Below are positions 17,375 through 28,441 of a stretch of DNA of 64,000 nucleotides, piece after piece. Made by a program: the position numbers and the translations under genes. This DNA comes from Cyanobium sp. NS01 (GTDB lineage Bacteria; Cyanobacteriota; Cyanobacteriia; PCC-6307; Cyanobiaceae), in assembly GCF_014280235.1 (NCBI RefSeq), contig NZ_CP047940.1, positions 434,001 to 498,000 on the forward strand, written 5' to 3'. The notes under the pieces were generated by a model. The model was not told the origin of the DNA, searched no databases, and saw only the letters and a program-made list of their open reading frames with translations. The number at the start of each line of letters is the position of its first letter. Position 1 is the first letter of the stretch.

Positions 17375-20300
17375 GTGTCGCCCTCCAACTCCTTCATCGT
17401 TCGGCCGGTGCTCACCACGGTGTGCAGCCTGATCATCGTGATCGCCGGCTTGATCTCGATCCCCGTGCTGCCGATCGAGAGCCTCCCCGACATCGCCCCG
17501 CCCACGGTGAACGTGAGCTCCCTCTACGGCGGCGCTGATGCCATCACGGTGGAGCAGGGCGTCACCAACGTGCTTGAGCAGCAGCTCAACGGGGTGGAGG
17601 GGATGGACTTCATCAGCTCCAGCAGCTCCGCCGATGGCCGCAGTGAGATCACGGTGTCGTTCAACAGCGGCACGGATCCGGATATCAACCAGGTGAATGT
17701 GCAGAACAGGGTGGCCCTGGCCAACCCTTCACTGCCGGAAGAGGTGCGTCAGTCTGGCGTGGTGGTGAACAAGGCCTCCAACCAGATTCTTCTTGTCTAT
17801 AACTTTGTAAGCGAAGATCCAGACAAGATCAGTTACTCCGCTGAAACCATCAGTGGCTTGCTTGATCAGAATCTCACCGATTCCATCCGGCGCGTTCCCG
17901 GTGTTGGAGAACTCACCTATTTTGGCGAACGCCGCCTCGCCTTCCGGCTCTGGCTCGATCCCGACAAGCTGGCTGCCTTCGGGCTCACCTCCAACGATGT
18001 GGTGAATGCCCTCAGGAGCCAGAACCGCTTGGTGCCGGCGGGCCAGATCGGTGGCGAGCCTGCCCCTGCAGGACAGCAATTCACCTTCACCGTGCAGCTG
18101 CAGGGTCGGTTGATCAACGTGGAGGAGTTCAACAACATGATCGTGCGCAACACGCCTGAAGGTGGTGTGGTGCGGTTTCGGGATGTGGGTGAGGCCAGCC
18201 TCGGGGGAGAAAATTATGCGCTCCAGGCAACCGACATCAATGGTGTTCCTTCCATTGGTATGGCGGTGTATCAGTTGGGCGGCACCAATGCCCTGGATAC
18301 ATCGAAGGGGATCAAGGAGGTGCTCGATGAGTTCGAGGCCACCATGCCCGTGGGCCTGAAGATGGAGAAGATCTACGACAGCACTGATTTCATCAACGCC
18401 TCCATTGAAGGAGTTGTGAGTTCACTGCGCGATGCGGTGATGCTGGTGGTGCTGATCCTGTTTCTGTTCCTCCAGGACTGGAAAGCCACGTTGGTGCCGG
18501 GTATCGCTATCCCCGTGGCCTTGATTGGCACCTTTGCCCTGGTGAATGTCTTCGGTTTCTCACTCAATCAGCTCACCCTATTCGGCCTGATCCTGGCTAC
18601 TGGCCTGGTGGTGGATGATGCGATCACCGTGATCGAAGACACCTCCACCAAGAAAGCCGAAGGCAAGACGGCAGTGCAGGCGGCCATGGGCACCATGGAT
18701 GAGCTGTTCTCCGCGGTGATCGCCACTTCGGTGGTGCTGTTTGCAGTGTTCCTGCCGGTGCTGTTCTTCCCCGGCGCCACCGGGGCGATCTACAAGCAGT
18801 TTGCCGCCACGATCATCTTTTCAGTGGCGATTTCCACCTTCAATGCCCTCACCTTCTCGCCGATGCTGGCGGCCCTGCTGCTGGCCCAAGAGGGTGAGTC
18901 CCCGGGGCGGCGCACCTATGCGATCGCGGGTGGGGCCATCGGTTTCGTCTACGGCGTGCTCAGCGCAGGTAGCGGTGTTTTCGGCACCTTGGTGGCCCTC
19001 GCGGTGGGCCTGGTGGTGGGGTATTCGCTGCGTCTGATCACGGGATTGCCTCTGCGCCTGCCGTTTGTGATCGGTGGCGCCGTGAGCGGGCTGCTGCTGG
19101 CCGGGGGCACCAGCCCAATCGTGGTGGTGCTGTTCACCGCTCTGGGCATCACCCTGGGCTGGTTGACTCCAGTGATCTTCCGGCGCTTCAACGGCTTTTA
19201 CGCCGGCCTCGAGCGTCGCTATCACGGCCTGCTGGATTGGGTGCTGGGTCGTCGAGGCCTGGTGATGGCTGTGCTGGCGGGAGGGATCGTGCTCACTGGG
19301 GTGGCCTTCAGTGCCATCCCTGCTGGCTTCGTGCCGGTGGAAGATCAGGGGTATGCCATCGGCGTGCTGCAAGCGCCGGATGGGGGCTCGATTCAGGTCA
19401 CGGATCGGATCAATGCCAAGGTGGCCGCGATCATGCGGGAGGAAAAGGAGATCACAACGGCGGCCTTGTTCAGTGGCGCCAGTTTTGACGGCAATGCCCC
19501 CAACAACGGTCTGTTCTTCTTGGGAACGCGGAACTGGAGCGAGCGGACCAATCCGGATCAATCCGTGGAGGCGATTGTGGCGCGGCTGAACCGGCGCTTT
19601 GCCCAGGAGATCCAGGAGGCACGGGTGGTCGTGGTGGAGCCCCCCTCGATTCCTGGCTATGGCCAGTCCGGCGGCTTTGAGTTCCAGCTGCTCGATCGCA
19701 GTGGGGGGCGCTTTGATCTGCCGGAATTCGCCGCCGCGGCTGGCCAGATCATTCAGGCGGCCAACGCCGATCCCACCTTCAGCTCCGCACCGCCCGTGCG
19801 CACCCAGTTCTCGCCGGCGGCCCCTCAGCTGGCGATCGATGTGGACAGGGATCGGCTGGCTTCCCTCGGGGTCGACTTCGGCGAGGCGATGCGCTCCTTC
19901 AGCATCAACTTCGGTGGCCTCTACGTGAATGACACCTTCCAGGAAGGGAAGGTGCGCCGGGTGTTCGTTCAGGCCAACGACATCACGCGGGCCACCCCCG
20001 AGCGCCTCAAGTCTCTCTATGTGGTCAACAGTGCCGGCGAACAGGTGCCCCTCTCCGAATTCTTCACGGTGCGATCGATCGAGGGCCCTGCTGTGGTGCC
20101 TCATTTCAACCTCTACCGCTCGATCAAGATCGATGGCCAGCCAGCGGCGGGAAAGAGTTCCGGCCAGGCCATCAACGGCATGCGCCAGATCTTTGAGGCT
20201 CAATCCATCCAGGGCCTGGGCTTTGACTGGACAGGCATCTCCCGGGAGGAGGTGAAGGCCGGCGCCCTGGCGGTGGTGATCTTTGCCCTGGGCATCCTGG

Positions 20301-20806
20301 TGGTCTATCTGGTGCTGGCGGCCCAGTACGAGAGTTACGCCGACCCGCTGATCATCCTGATGACCGTGCCCACGGCCATGCTGGGCGCCCTGGCCTTCCT
20401 GGCCATTCGCGGCGAGGTGCTCAACATCTACGCCCAGGTGGGGCTGGTGATGCTGATCGGCCTGGCTGCCAAGAACGGCATCCTGATCGTGGACCTGGCC
20501 AACCAGCGCATGGCCGCCGGCGCCAGGGCCCTGGAAGCAGCCCGGGATGCGGCCCGGTCCAGGCTGCGGCCGATCATCATGACGGCCATCTCTTCGCTGT
20601 TCGGCTTCCTGCCCCTGGTGGTGGCCAGTGGCGCCGGTGCCCGCAGCCAGGCCTCCCTCGGCACGGTGGTGTTCGGCGGTCTGCTGGTGGCCACCGTGCT
20701 CTCGCTGCTGGTGGTGCCGGTGTTCTATGTGGTTGTCAAGGCGCTGATGGGCGGCGATGCTGGGCCTGAGGCAGGGTCCGGGCCTACCCCAGGGCTGCAA
20801 CCCTGA
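17375..20806 (+). CDS. RND multidrug/hydrophobe efflux pump (HAE1/AcrB type)
   Basis: 1143 residues, GTG start. Starts SNSFIVRPVLTTVCSL like AcrB TM1. The proton relay is present: the Asp-Asp pair in GLVVDDAITVIED (about residue 413) and the Lys in GLAAKNGILIVDLAN (about 1031). It is about 100 residues longer than AcrB. The excess lies between FSPMLAALLL and FNGFYAGLERRYH (about residues 505-605), where AcrB has only a short linker; it contains roughly four additional hydrophobic segments. Paired with the adaptor just upstream. Substrate unknown. Confidence 0.93.
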   Translation: MSPSNSFIVRPVLTTVCSLIIVIAGLISIPVLPIESLPDIAPPTVNVSSLYGGADAITVEQGVTNVLEQQLNGVEGMDFISSSSSADGRSEITVSFNSGTDPDINQVNVQNRVALANPSLPEEVRQSGVVVNKASNQILLVYNFVSEDPDKISYSAETISGLLDQNLTDSIRRVPGVGELTYFGERRLAFRLWLDPDKLAAFGLTSNDVVNALRSQNRLVPAGQIGGEPAPAGQQFTFTVQLQGRLINVEEFNNMIVRNTPEGGVVRFRDVGEASLGGENYALQATDINGVPSIGMAVYQLGGTNALDTSKGIKEVLDEFEATMPVGLKMEKIYDSTDFINASIEGVVSSLRDAVMLVVLILFLFLQDWKATLVPGIAIPVALIGTFALVNVFGFSLNQLTLFGLILATGLVVDDAITVIEDTSTKKAEGKTAVQAAMGTMDELFSAVIATSVVLFAVFLPVLFFPGATGAIYKQFAATIIFSVAISTFNALTFSPMLAALLLAQEGESPGRRTYAIAGGAIGFVYGVLSAGSGVFGTLVALAVGLVVGYSLRLITGLPLRLPFVIGGAVSGLLLAGGTSPIVVVLFTALGITLGWLTPVIFRRFNGFYAGLERRYHGLLDWVLGRRGLVMAVLAGGIVLTGVAFSAIPAGFVPVEDQGYAIGVLQAPDGGSIQVTDRINAKVAAIMREEKEITTAALFSGASFDGNAPNNGLFFLGTRNWSERTNPDQSVEAIVARLNRRFAQEIQEARVVVVEPPSIPGYGQSGGFEFQLLDRSGGRFDLPEFAAAAGQIIQAANADPTFSSAPPVRTQFSPAAPQLAIDVDRDRLASLGVDFGEAMRSFSINFGGLYVNDTFQEGKVRRVFVQANDITRATPERLKSLYVVNSAGEQVPLSEFFTVRSIEGPAVVPHFNLYRSIKIDGQPAAGKSSGQAINGMRQIFEAQSIQGLGFDWTGISREEVKAGALAVVIFALGILVVYLVLAAQYESYADPLIILMTVPTAMLGALAFLAIRGEVLNIYAQVGLVMLIGLAAKNGILIVDLANQRMAAGARALEAARDAARSRLRPIIMTAISSLFGFLPLVVASGAGARSQASLGTVVFGGLLVATVLSLLVVPVFYVVVKALMGGDAGPEAGSGPTPGLQP

Positions 20807-20869
20807 AGCCCGACCATGCGTGAGACCCATCCCAATCCCCAGCTCCCAGCCCCGCGTCGTTCGCCGGGG

Positions 20870-21115
20870 ATGAATGGCCGCAAGGTTCTGATCGCTCTGG
20901 TGGTGGGTGTGGTGATCGGTGGCGCCATCGGCATCTTCATGGAATCGATCGTGGCCAACACCCCCAACGAGATCGACCCCGAGGATCTGCACTGGCTCCG
21001 CCGCCTGCTGGCTGCGGCCGGGGGGCTGAGCGGCCTGGCGATCGAATCCGTTCGCCAACTGCAGACCGCCTGTACCGACCCTGCCTACCGCAATCGCAGG
21101 CGGCTGCGCCGCTGA
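20870..21115 (+). CDS. Small single-span membrane protein between the two RND modules
   Basis: 81 residues from ATG 20870 (MNGRKVLIALVVGVVIGGAI): one N-terminal transmembrane helix, then a soluble part with EIDPEDLHWLRRLLAAAGGL and a strongly basic end (RNRRRLRR). An earlier in-frame ATG at 20816 would add 18 Pro-rich residues. It follows the first pump gene by 63 bases and precedes the second adaptor by 72 bases on the same strand, so it is probably co-transcribed. I do not recognise it; a small accessory subunit like AcrZ is possible by position only. Confidence 0.6.
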   Translation: MNGRKVLIALVVGVVIGGAIGIFMESIVANTPNEIDPEDLHWLRRLLAAAGGLSGLAIESVRQLQTACTDPAYRNRRRLRR

Positions 21116-21187
21116 GCGCGACGTCTCAGCAAAGAACAGGGCCAGGGGCGCCCCTCCCGACTACCTTTGGGCAGCTGCCAACCACCT

Positions 21188-22306
21188 GTGCTCCGCGTCA
21201 CTGTTGCTGCTGTGGTGCTGTTGGGCAGTGCCTGCGCGGCGCGGCCTCCCCAGGCCCGCTCACCGCTGCAGGTGCAGGTGGCCACCCTGGGCAAGGACAC
21301 CTTCACGCCTGCGATTGAGGTGATGAGCCGGCTGTCGTCCACCACGGATGTGGCCTTGCGACCTGAGGCCGAGGGACGGGTCGTCCGGATCCTGGCCACC
21401 CAGGGCCAGCGGGTTGAGGCCGGCCAGCCGATTCTGGTGCTCGACAACGCTCAGGAAACCGCCACCTTGGATGCGAGCCAGGCCGAAGCTCGCAAGAACC
21501 AGGTGAATGCGGAGCGCTACATCTTTCTGAATCAGCAGGGTGCGGTGTCCACCAAAGATCGGGATTTCTATGTCACCCAGGCGATTGAGAGTCGCGACCA
21601 GGTCAAGGTCCAGGCGGCCAACCTCGGCTACAAGGTGGTGCGGGCTCCCATTGCTGGTGAAATTGGTGATCTTGATTCCGTGAAACTCGGCGACTATGTG
21701 CGCAAGGGTCAGGCGATCACGGGCATTGTTGATAACCAGCGGCTCTGGACCCTTATGGATGTGCCTGCGATTCAGGCCTCCCGGGTCCGTCTGGGCCAGC
21801 AGGTGCAGTTGCGCACCCAAGGCAACCCGCCCGTCACCGCCACCGGCCGAGTGGTGTTCATCTCGCCTTACTTCGGCGTCAGCGGCAGTAGCGCGTCCCC
21901 CAACACTGTGCTGGTGAAGGCGGAGTTCCCCAATTCCGCTGACCAGCTGAAAACCGGCCAGTTTGTGCAGAACCGGATCATCACCGAGGTGAGTCAGCAG
22001 CTGGCCGTCCCGGTGCAAGCCGTGTCGATGCAGGCCCAGCAGCCGTTTGTTTACCGCATTGCGCAACTGAGCACCATTCTGCCAAAGATCCGCGGCTCGA
22101 AAGACATTCCCGAGGCCACCCGCGAGCGGCTGGAGAAGCTGCCCCCCTCCACGACAGTGGTTGTGCAGACCGCCGTCAAGCTGGGGCCGCTGCAGGGCAA
22201 CAGCTATCCGGTCTTGTCTGGTATCTCTGCAGGTGATCGGGTGGTGGTGAGCAATACAGCCCTGTTACGCAACGGCATGCCTGTCAGCATTGCTGCAGCC
22301 AGCTGA
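21188..22306 (+). CDS. RND efflux adaptor (membrane fusion protein), lipoprotein, second copy
   Basis: 372 residues from a GTG at 21188. The N-terminus MLRVTVAAVVLLGSAC is a lipoprotein signal with lipobox LGSAC. The core follows the adaptor fold: VALRPEAEGRVVRILATQGQ, a helical hairpin, YKVVRAPIAGEIGDLDSVKL and a C-terminal barrel (VKLGPLQGNSYPVLSGI). Recognisably paralogous to the adaptor at 16223-17323, with the shared VxTAVKLGPLQxNxYxVL stretch near the end. The pump gene begins six bases after its stop. Confidence 0.9.
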   Translation: MLRVTVAAVVLLGSACAARPPQARSPLQVQVATLGKDTFTPAIEVMSRLSSTTDVALRPEAEGRVVRILATQGQRVEAGQPILVLDNAQETATLDASQAEARKNQVNAERYIFLNQQGAVSTKDRDFYVTQAIESRDQVKVQAANLGYKVVRAPIAGEIGDLDSVKLGDYVRKGQAITGIVDNQRLWTLMDVPAIQASRVRLGQQVQLRTQGNPPVTATGRVVFISPYFGVSGSSASPNTVLVKAEFPNSADQLKTGQFVQNRIITEVSQQLAVPVQAVSMQAQQPFVYRIAQLSTILPKIRGSKDIPEATRERLEKLPPSTTVVVQTAVKLGPLQGNSYPVLSGISAGDRVVVSNTALLRNGMPVSIAAAS

Positions 22307-22312
22307 GGGTTC

Positions 22313-25300
22313 ATGTCACTCTCAGATCGTTTCATCAAGCGGCCGGTCCTCACCACGGTTTGCAGCATCCTGATCGTGCTGATCGGGTTGATTGCGATTC
22401 CAACTCTGCCGATCGAGAATCTGCCGGCCATTGCGCCACCCCAGATTCAGGTCACGGCCACCTATGGAGGGGCCAACTCGCTGGTCACCGAGCAGGCGGT
22501 GACCAATGTGCTCGAGCAGCATATCAACGGGGTGCCCAATGCAGCCTACATTTCCTCGCTCACGACGAATACCGGTCAGAGCACCGTGAATGTGTTCTTC
22601 GATGAGGGAACCGATATCAACATTGACCAAGTCAATGTGCAAAACAGGGTGTCCCTGGCAATGCCTCAATTGCCATCCCAGGTGTCCAGCACGGGTGTGT
22701 CTGTTATTCAGACCACTCCTTCTATTCTTCTGGCTTATCAGGTTTCCTCCACAGAGGGGCAATTTGATGCTGCCTATCTGAATGGCCTGATCTACGAGCA
22801 GCTCTATTACCAGCTCGGCCGTGTTCCAGGAGTGGCTCAGGTCACCCTGTTTGGAGGCAGCAACCCAGCCTTCTGGTTGTTCGTGGACCCCGTCAGGCTG
22901 GCAGCCAATCAGCTCACCGCTGACCAGGTGGTGTCTGCTGTGCAGAGCCAGAACACGGTGGCGATCGGCGGGTTGGTGGGAGGGCCACCCGCCAGTGGGA
23001 ATCAGGCCTTCACCTATCCCATCTTGGTGGAGAACAACGGCAATCTGGTTTCGGTTGATGATCTCAATCAACTGATCATCGGCCGGTCGCCCCAGGGCAA
23101 TCTGTTGCGCCTACAGGATGTGGGCGAGGCCAGGTATGGCTTCAACACTTTCGCCACCCAGGGCGTGGATATTGAGGCGCATCCTGCCATCACCATCGGC
23201 GTCTATCAGACACCGGAGAGCAATGCCCTGCAGGTGTCCCAGGCGGTGGTGGCGTTGATGGCTGAATTCACCGACCGGTTGCCACCTGGTGTGATCCTCA
23301 CCCAGATCTACGACGTGGGTCAATTCATCGAGGCGGCCGTGGATGGTGTGGTGGATGCTCTCGGCCTGGCCATTGTGCTGGTGCTTGTGATCCTGTTTCT
23401 GTTCCTGCAGGATTGGCGGGCCACGGTGGTGCCAACCCTGGCCATCCCGATCTCCCTGGTGGGCACCTTCGCCTTCATCAAGGTGTTCGGCTTTTCGATC
23501 AACCAACTCACCCTGCTGGGGCTGGTGCTGGCCACCGGTCTGGTGGTGGATGACGCCATCGTGGTGATCGAGGCTGTGGCCAGGAACATCGAATCCGGGC
23601 TGCGCCCCAGACAGGCCGCGCTGGAGTGCATGGGAGAGCTGATCGGCGCCCTGATCGCCACGGCCTTGGTGCTGATGGCTGTGTTTGTGCCTGTGGCGTT
23701 CTACCCAGGCGGCATCGGCATCATCTATCGACAGTTCGCGCTCACGATCGCCTTTTCGATCGCCATCTCCGCCTTCAATGCGCTCACCTTTTCGCCGATG
23801 CTGGCGGCCCTGGTGTTGCGCGCCGACAAGCCGCCGCAGCCGAGGGGATGGGGCTGGATCCTGGCTGGTGTGCTGGTGGGCCTGGCCTTCGGGCGTTTCA
23901 GTGCGGCCTCCTTCGGGCCGGGGGCCTACGTGGCCGGTGTGCTGGTGTTCGGCATTGCCGGCAGCCGGCTTGGGGCGATCTTTTCGCTGTTCAACAGCGG
24001 TTTCGCCCGCCTTGAGAAAGGCTATGCGGGGTTGATCGCCATCTTGATCCGTCGCCGCAGGCTCATCCTCGGGGCGTTGCTGGGGGGCATCGCCCTCACC
24101 GTGGTGGCCTTCGGCGCACTGCCCACAGCCTTCATCCCTGAGGAAGATCAGGGTTTCGGGTTGGGTTTTTACCAGCTCCAGAATGGAGCGTCCCTCAGTC
24201 AGACCCAGAAGCTGGGTGAACAGATCGCCGCCGTGCTCAAGCAGGAGGAGGATGTGACCAGCGCCGGCATCATCAGTGGTGCCGGCTTCAATGGCAGCAG
24301 CCCTGACCAGGGCCTCTTCTTCTTCGGACTCAGGCCACTCGAGGAGCGCTCCGGTACGGATCACAAAGCCCCTGCCATTGTGGATCGCCTCAATGCGAAG
24401 CTCTCCAAACTCAGCCTCGGCCTTGCACGGGCTGCCCAGCCGCCGGCGATTCCCGGCTTCTCGGCCCAGAGTGGCTTCTATTTTCAGTTCAACGATCTCT
24501 CCAACGGCTCCTACAGCTTCAATGAGCTCGATGGCCTGGCCCAGAAACTGGTGGCCAGCGGCCAGGGAAGTGGTTTCTTCTCCACTCTCTACACCCAGTT
24601 CATCCCCAGTGCACCGGCCTTTGGCCTCAAGATCGACCGCTCGATCATGGGCAGCCTGAATGTGGATTTCCAGCAGGCGATGCAGACGATTGCCGTGTTG
24701 GCCGGGGGTAACTTTTCAGGACTCACCTATGAAAGTGGCCAGGCGCGCAACATCTATGTGCAGGCCGATGCCGCCGGCCGCGGCGAGCTGGATGATGTGC
24801 TGAGTTACTACGTGCGCAGCGAGGATGGCGACCTGGTGCAGGTGTCTCAGTTCGCCACTAGTGAACTGACCAGCGCCCCCCCCGTGATCAGCCACTACAA
24901 CCTCTACCGCACGATCCTGGTCCAGGGTGCAGAGGCCGTGGGAAAGAGTTCCGGGCAGGCACTGGCAGCCATCCAGAAGATCTTCACCAGGCTTGACTTC
25001 AACAACATCGGCTACGCCTTCACCGGTATTGCGGCGCTCCAGCTCTCAGCCGGTAACGCCAGTGTGCTGGTGTTCGGGCTTGGGGTGCTGATTGTGTATC
25101 TGGTGCTCTCCGCCCAGTACGAGAGCTATGTGACGCCCGTTGTGATCCTGATGACGGTGCCCCTGGCCATGCTCGGAGCCCTGGCCTTTCTGGCCCTGCG
25201 CTCGATCGATCTCAACATCTATGCCCAGGTGGGGCTGGTGACCCTGATCGGGCTGGCGGCCAAGAACGGCATATTGATTGTGGAGGTGGCAGAGCTGCAC

Positions 25301-25612
25301 CTGCAGGAAGGCATGGGGGCGGCGGAAGCGGCCATCGCCGCGGCTGAATCCCGGCTGCGCCCGATCCTGATGACGGCCATCGCGGCCCTGGCCGGCTTTC
25401 TGCCCCTGGTGCTGGCCAGCACGGCTGGAGCGAACAGTCAGCAGTCGCTGGGCACGGTGATCTTCGGCGGCTTACTGGTCGCCACTGTGCTCTCGCTCGG
25501 GGTTGTGCCGCCCTTTTATGTCACGGTGAAAGGGCTGGAGCAGCGCTGGTTCGGCGGCCGCCGCGATGACGACCCGCCCCCCGAGGCGGAGGCCGGATCT
25601 GCATTGAGGTGA
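22313..25612 (+). CDS. RND multidrug/hydrophobe efflux pump, second copy
   Basis: 1099 residues, ATG start. Paralogue of the pump at 17375-20806: SDRFIKRPVLTTVCSI, Asp-Asp in GLVVDDAIVVIEA, Lys in GLAAKNGILIVEVAE and the final FGGLLVATVLSLGVVPPFYV. It also has extra sequence between FSPMLAALVL and FNSGFARLEKGY (about residues 502-562), shorter than in the first copy, with about two hydrophobic segments. Tightly coupled to its adaptor. The two adaptor-pump pairs probably arose by duplication and then diverged, perhaps for different substrates. Confidence 0.93.
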   Translation: MSLSDRFIKRPVLTTVCSILIVLIGLIAIPTLPIENLPAIAPPQIQVTATYGGANSLVTEQAVTNVLEQHINGVPNAAYISSLTTNTGQSTVNVFFDEGTDINIDQVNVQNRVSLAMPQLPSQVSSTGVSVIQTTPSILLAYQVSSTEGQFDAAYLNGLIYEQLYYQLGRVPGVAQVTLFGGSNPAFWLFVDPVRLAANQLTADQVVSAVQSQNTVAIGGLVGGPPASGNQAFTYPILVENNGNLVSVDDLNQLIIGRSPQGNLLRLQDVGEARYGFNTFATQGVDIEAHPAITIGVYQTPESNALQVSQAVVALMAEFTDRLPPGVILTQIYDVGQFIEAAVDGVVDALGLAIVLVLVILFLFLQDWRATVVPTLAIPISLVGTFAFIKVFGFSINQLTLLGLVLATGLVVDDAIVVIEAVARNIESGLRPRQAALECMGELIGALIATALVLMAVFVPVAFYPGGIGIIYRQFALTIAFSIAISAFNALTFSPMLAALVLRADKPPQPRGWGWILAGVLVGLAFGRFSAASFGPGAYVAGVLVFGIAGSRLGAIFSLFNSGFARLEKGYAGLIAILIRRRRLILGALLGGIALTVVAFGALPTAFIPEEDQGFGLGFYQLQNGASLSQTQKLGEQIAAVLKQEEDVTSAGIISGAGFNGSSPDQGLFFFGLRPLEERSGTDHKAPAIVDRLNAKLSKLSLGLARAAQPPAIPGFSAQSGFYFQFNDLSNGSYSFNELDGLAQKLVASGQGSGFFSTLYTQFIPSAPAFGLKIDRSIMGSLNVDFQQAMQTIAVLAGGNFSGLTYESGQARNIYVQADAAGRGELDDVLSYYVRSEDGDLVQVSQFATSELTSAPPVISHYNLYRTILVQGAEAVGKSSGQALAAIQKIFTRLDFNNIGYAFTGIAALQLSAGNASVLVFGLGVLIVYLVLSAQYESYVTPVVILMTVPLAMLGALAFLALRSIDLNIYAQVGLVTLIGLAAKNGILIVEVAELHLQEGMGAAEAAIAAAESRLRPILMTAIAALAGFLPLVLASTAGANSQQSLGTVIFGGLLVATVLSLGVVPPFYVTVKGLEQRWFGGRRDDDPPPEAEAGSALR

Positions 25613-25631
25613 TCGCTGAGCTGATGATCGC

Positions 25632-27870
<2,239 letters not shown>

Positions 27871-27897
27871 GCCCGCTCCCCACGGCTGTCTGATTGT

Positions 27898-28326
27898 TCA
27901 GGAGCCCGGCACGAGGCCGAATCCCCGGCCAGGAGCCTGGGGCCTGGACGGCGGGCTGGTGGTCCGCAGAGGCTGGCTCAGCTGCCGGCAGAACCGAATC
28001 ATGTCGGTGGCTTCGCCGATCAGCCGCTCGCGGCGTTGAAAGTCGTTGCGGGGCACCACCACCGCGTCCTGGCTGATCTGCCAGAGCGCGTCCTTGCAGT
28101 TGCCGCTCAGCCTCGGATGGTCGAGCAGGGGATCGGCGGTGCTGCGGGCCTGATCACAGTCGGGGGCGAGGTTGTCGCGGCCGCAGGCGATCGTGTCCAG
28201 CTGCAGTTGGCGCAGCAGCTCCTGGCTGGGGTAGTCAGGGTCGCGAGCCCTGACAGGGCCCTGGAACAGGACGGTCAAGGCCAGCGCGGCAAGGGCGGGA
28301 ACCAGCAGCAGGTCATGGCGATTCAT
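27898..28326 (-). CDS. Small secreted protein with four cysteines, unknown
   Basis: 142 residues from ATG 28326. A signal peptide (MNRHDLLLVPALAALALTVL, cleavage near ARA) is followed by a helical domain with four cysteines (TIACGRD, PDCDQAR, GNCKDAL, RFCRQLS) and a Pro/Gly-rich tail. Size, export signal and cysteine number resemble the convergent gene at 27433-27870, but direct sequence similarity is not obvious by eye. A separate 284-codon frame reaching into the neighbour is dismissed because this signal peptide marks the true N-terminus. Confidence 0.75.
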   Translation of the reverse strand: MNRHDLLLVPALAALALTVLFQGPVRARDPDYPSQELLRQLQLDTIACGRDNLAPDCDQARSTADPLLDHPRLSGNCKDALWQISQDAVVVPRNDFQRRERLIGEATDMIRFCRQLSQPLRTTSPPSRPQAPGRGFGLVPGS

Positions 28327-28441
28327 GGCAGGGCTGGCTGTGCCGTAAGCCTCACCATCATTACGGTGGATCTCAGCCGCGGTTGATGGTCGGCTCGGCA
28401 GCTGTCCGTTCCGCCTGGTGGCCACGTCCTCTGCGGAGCGA

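Noticed and set aside
18821-21058. 745-codon minus-strand frame
   Set aside because: Antisense to the first RND pump. His/Gln/Arg/Gly-rich composition with no domain.
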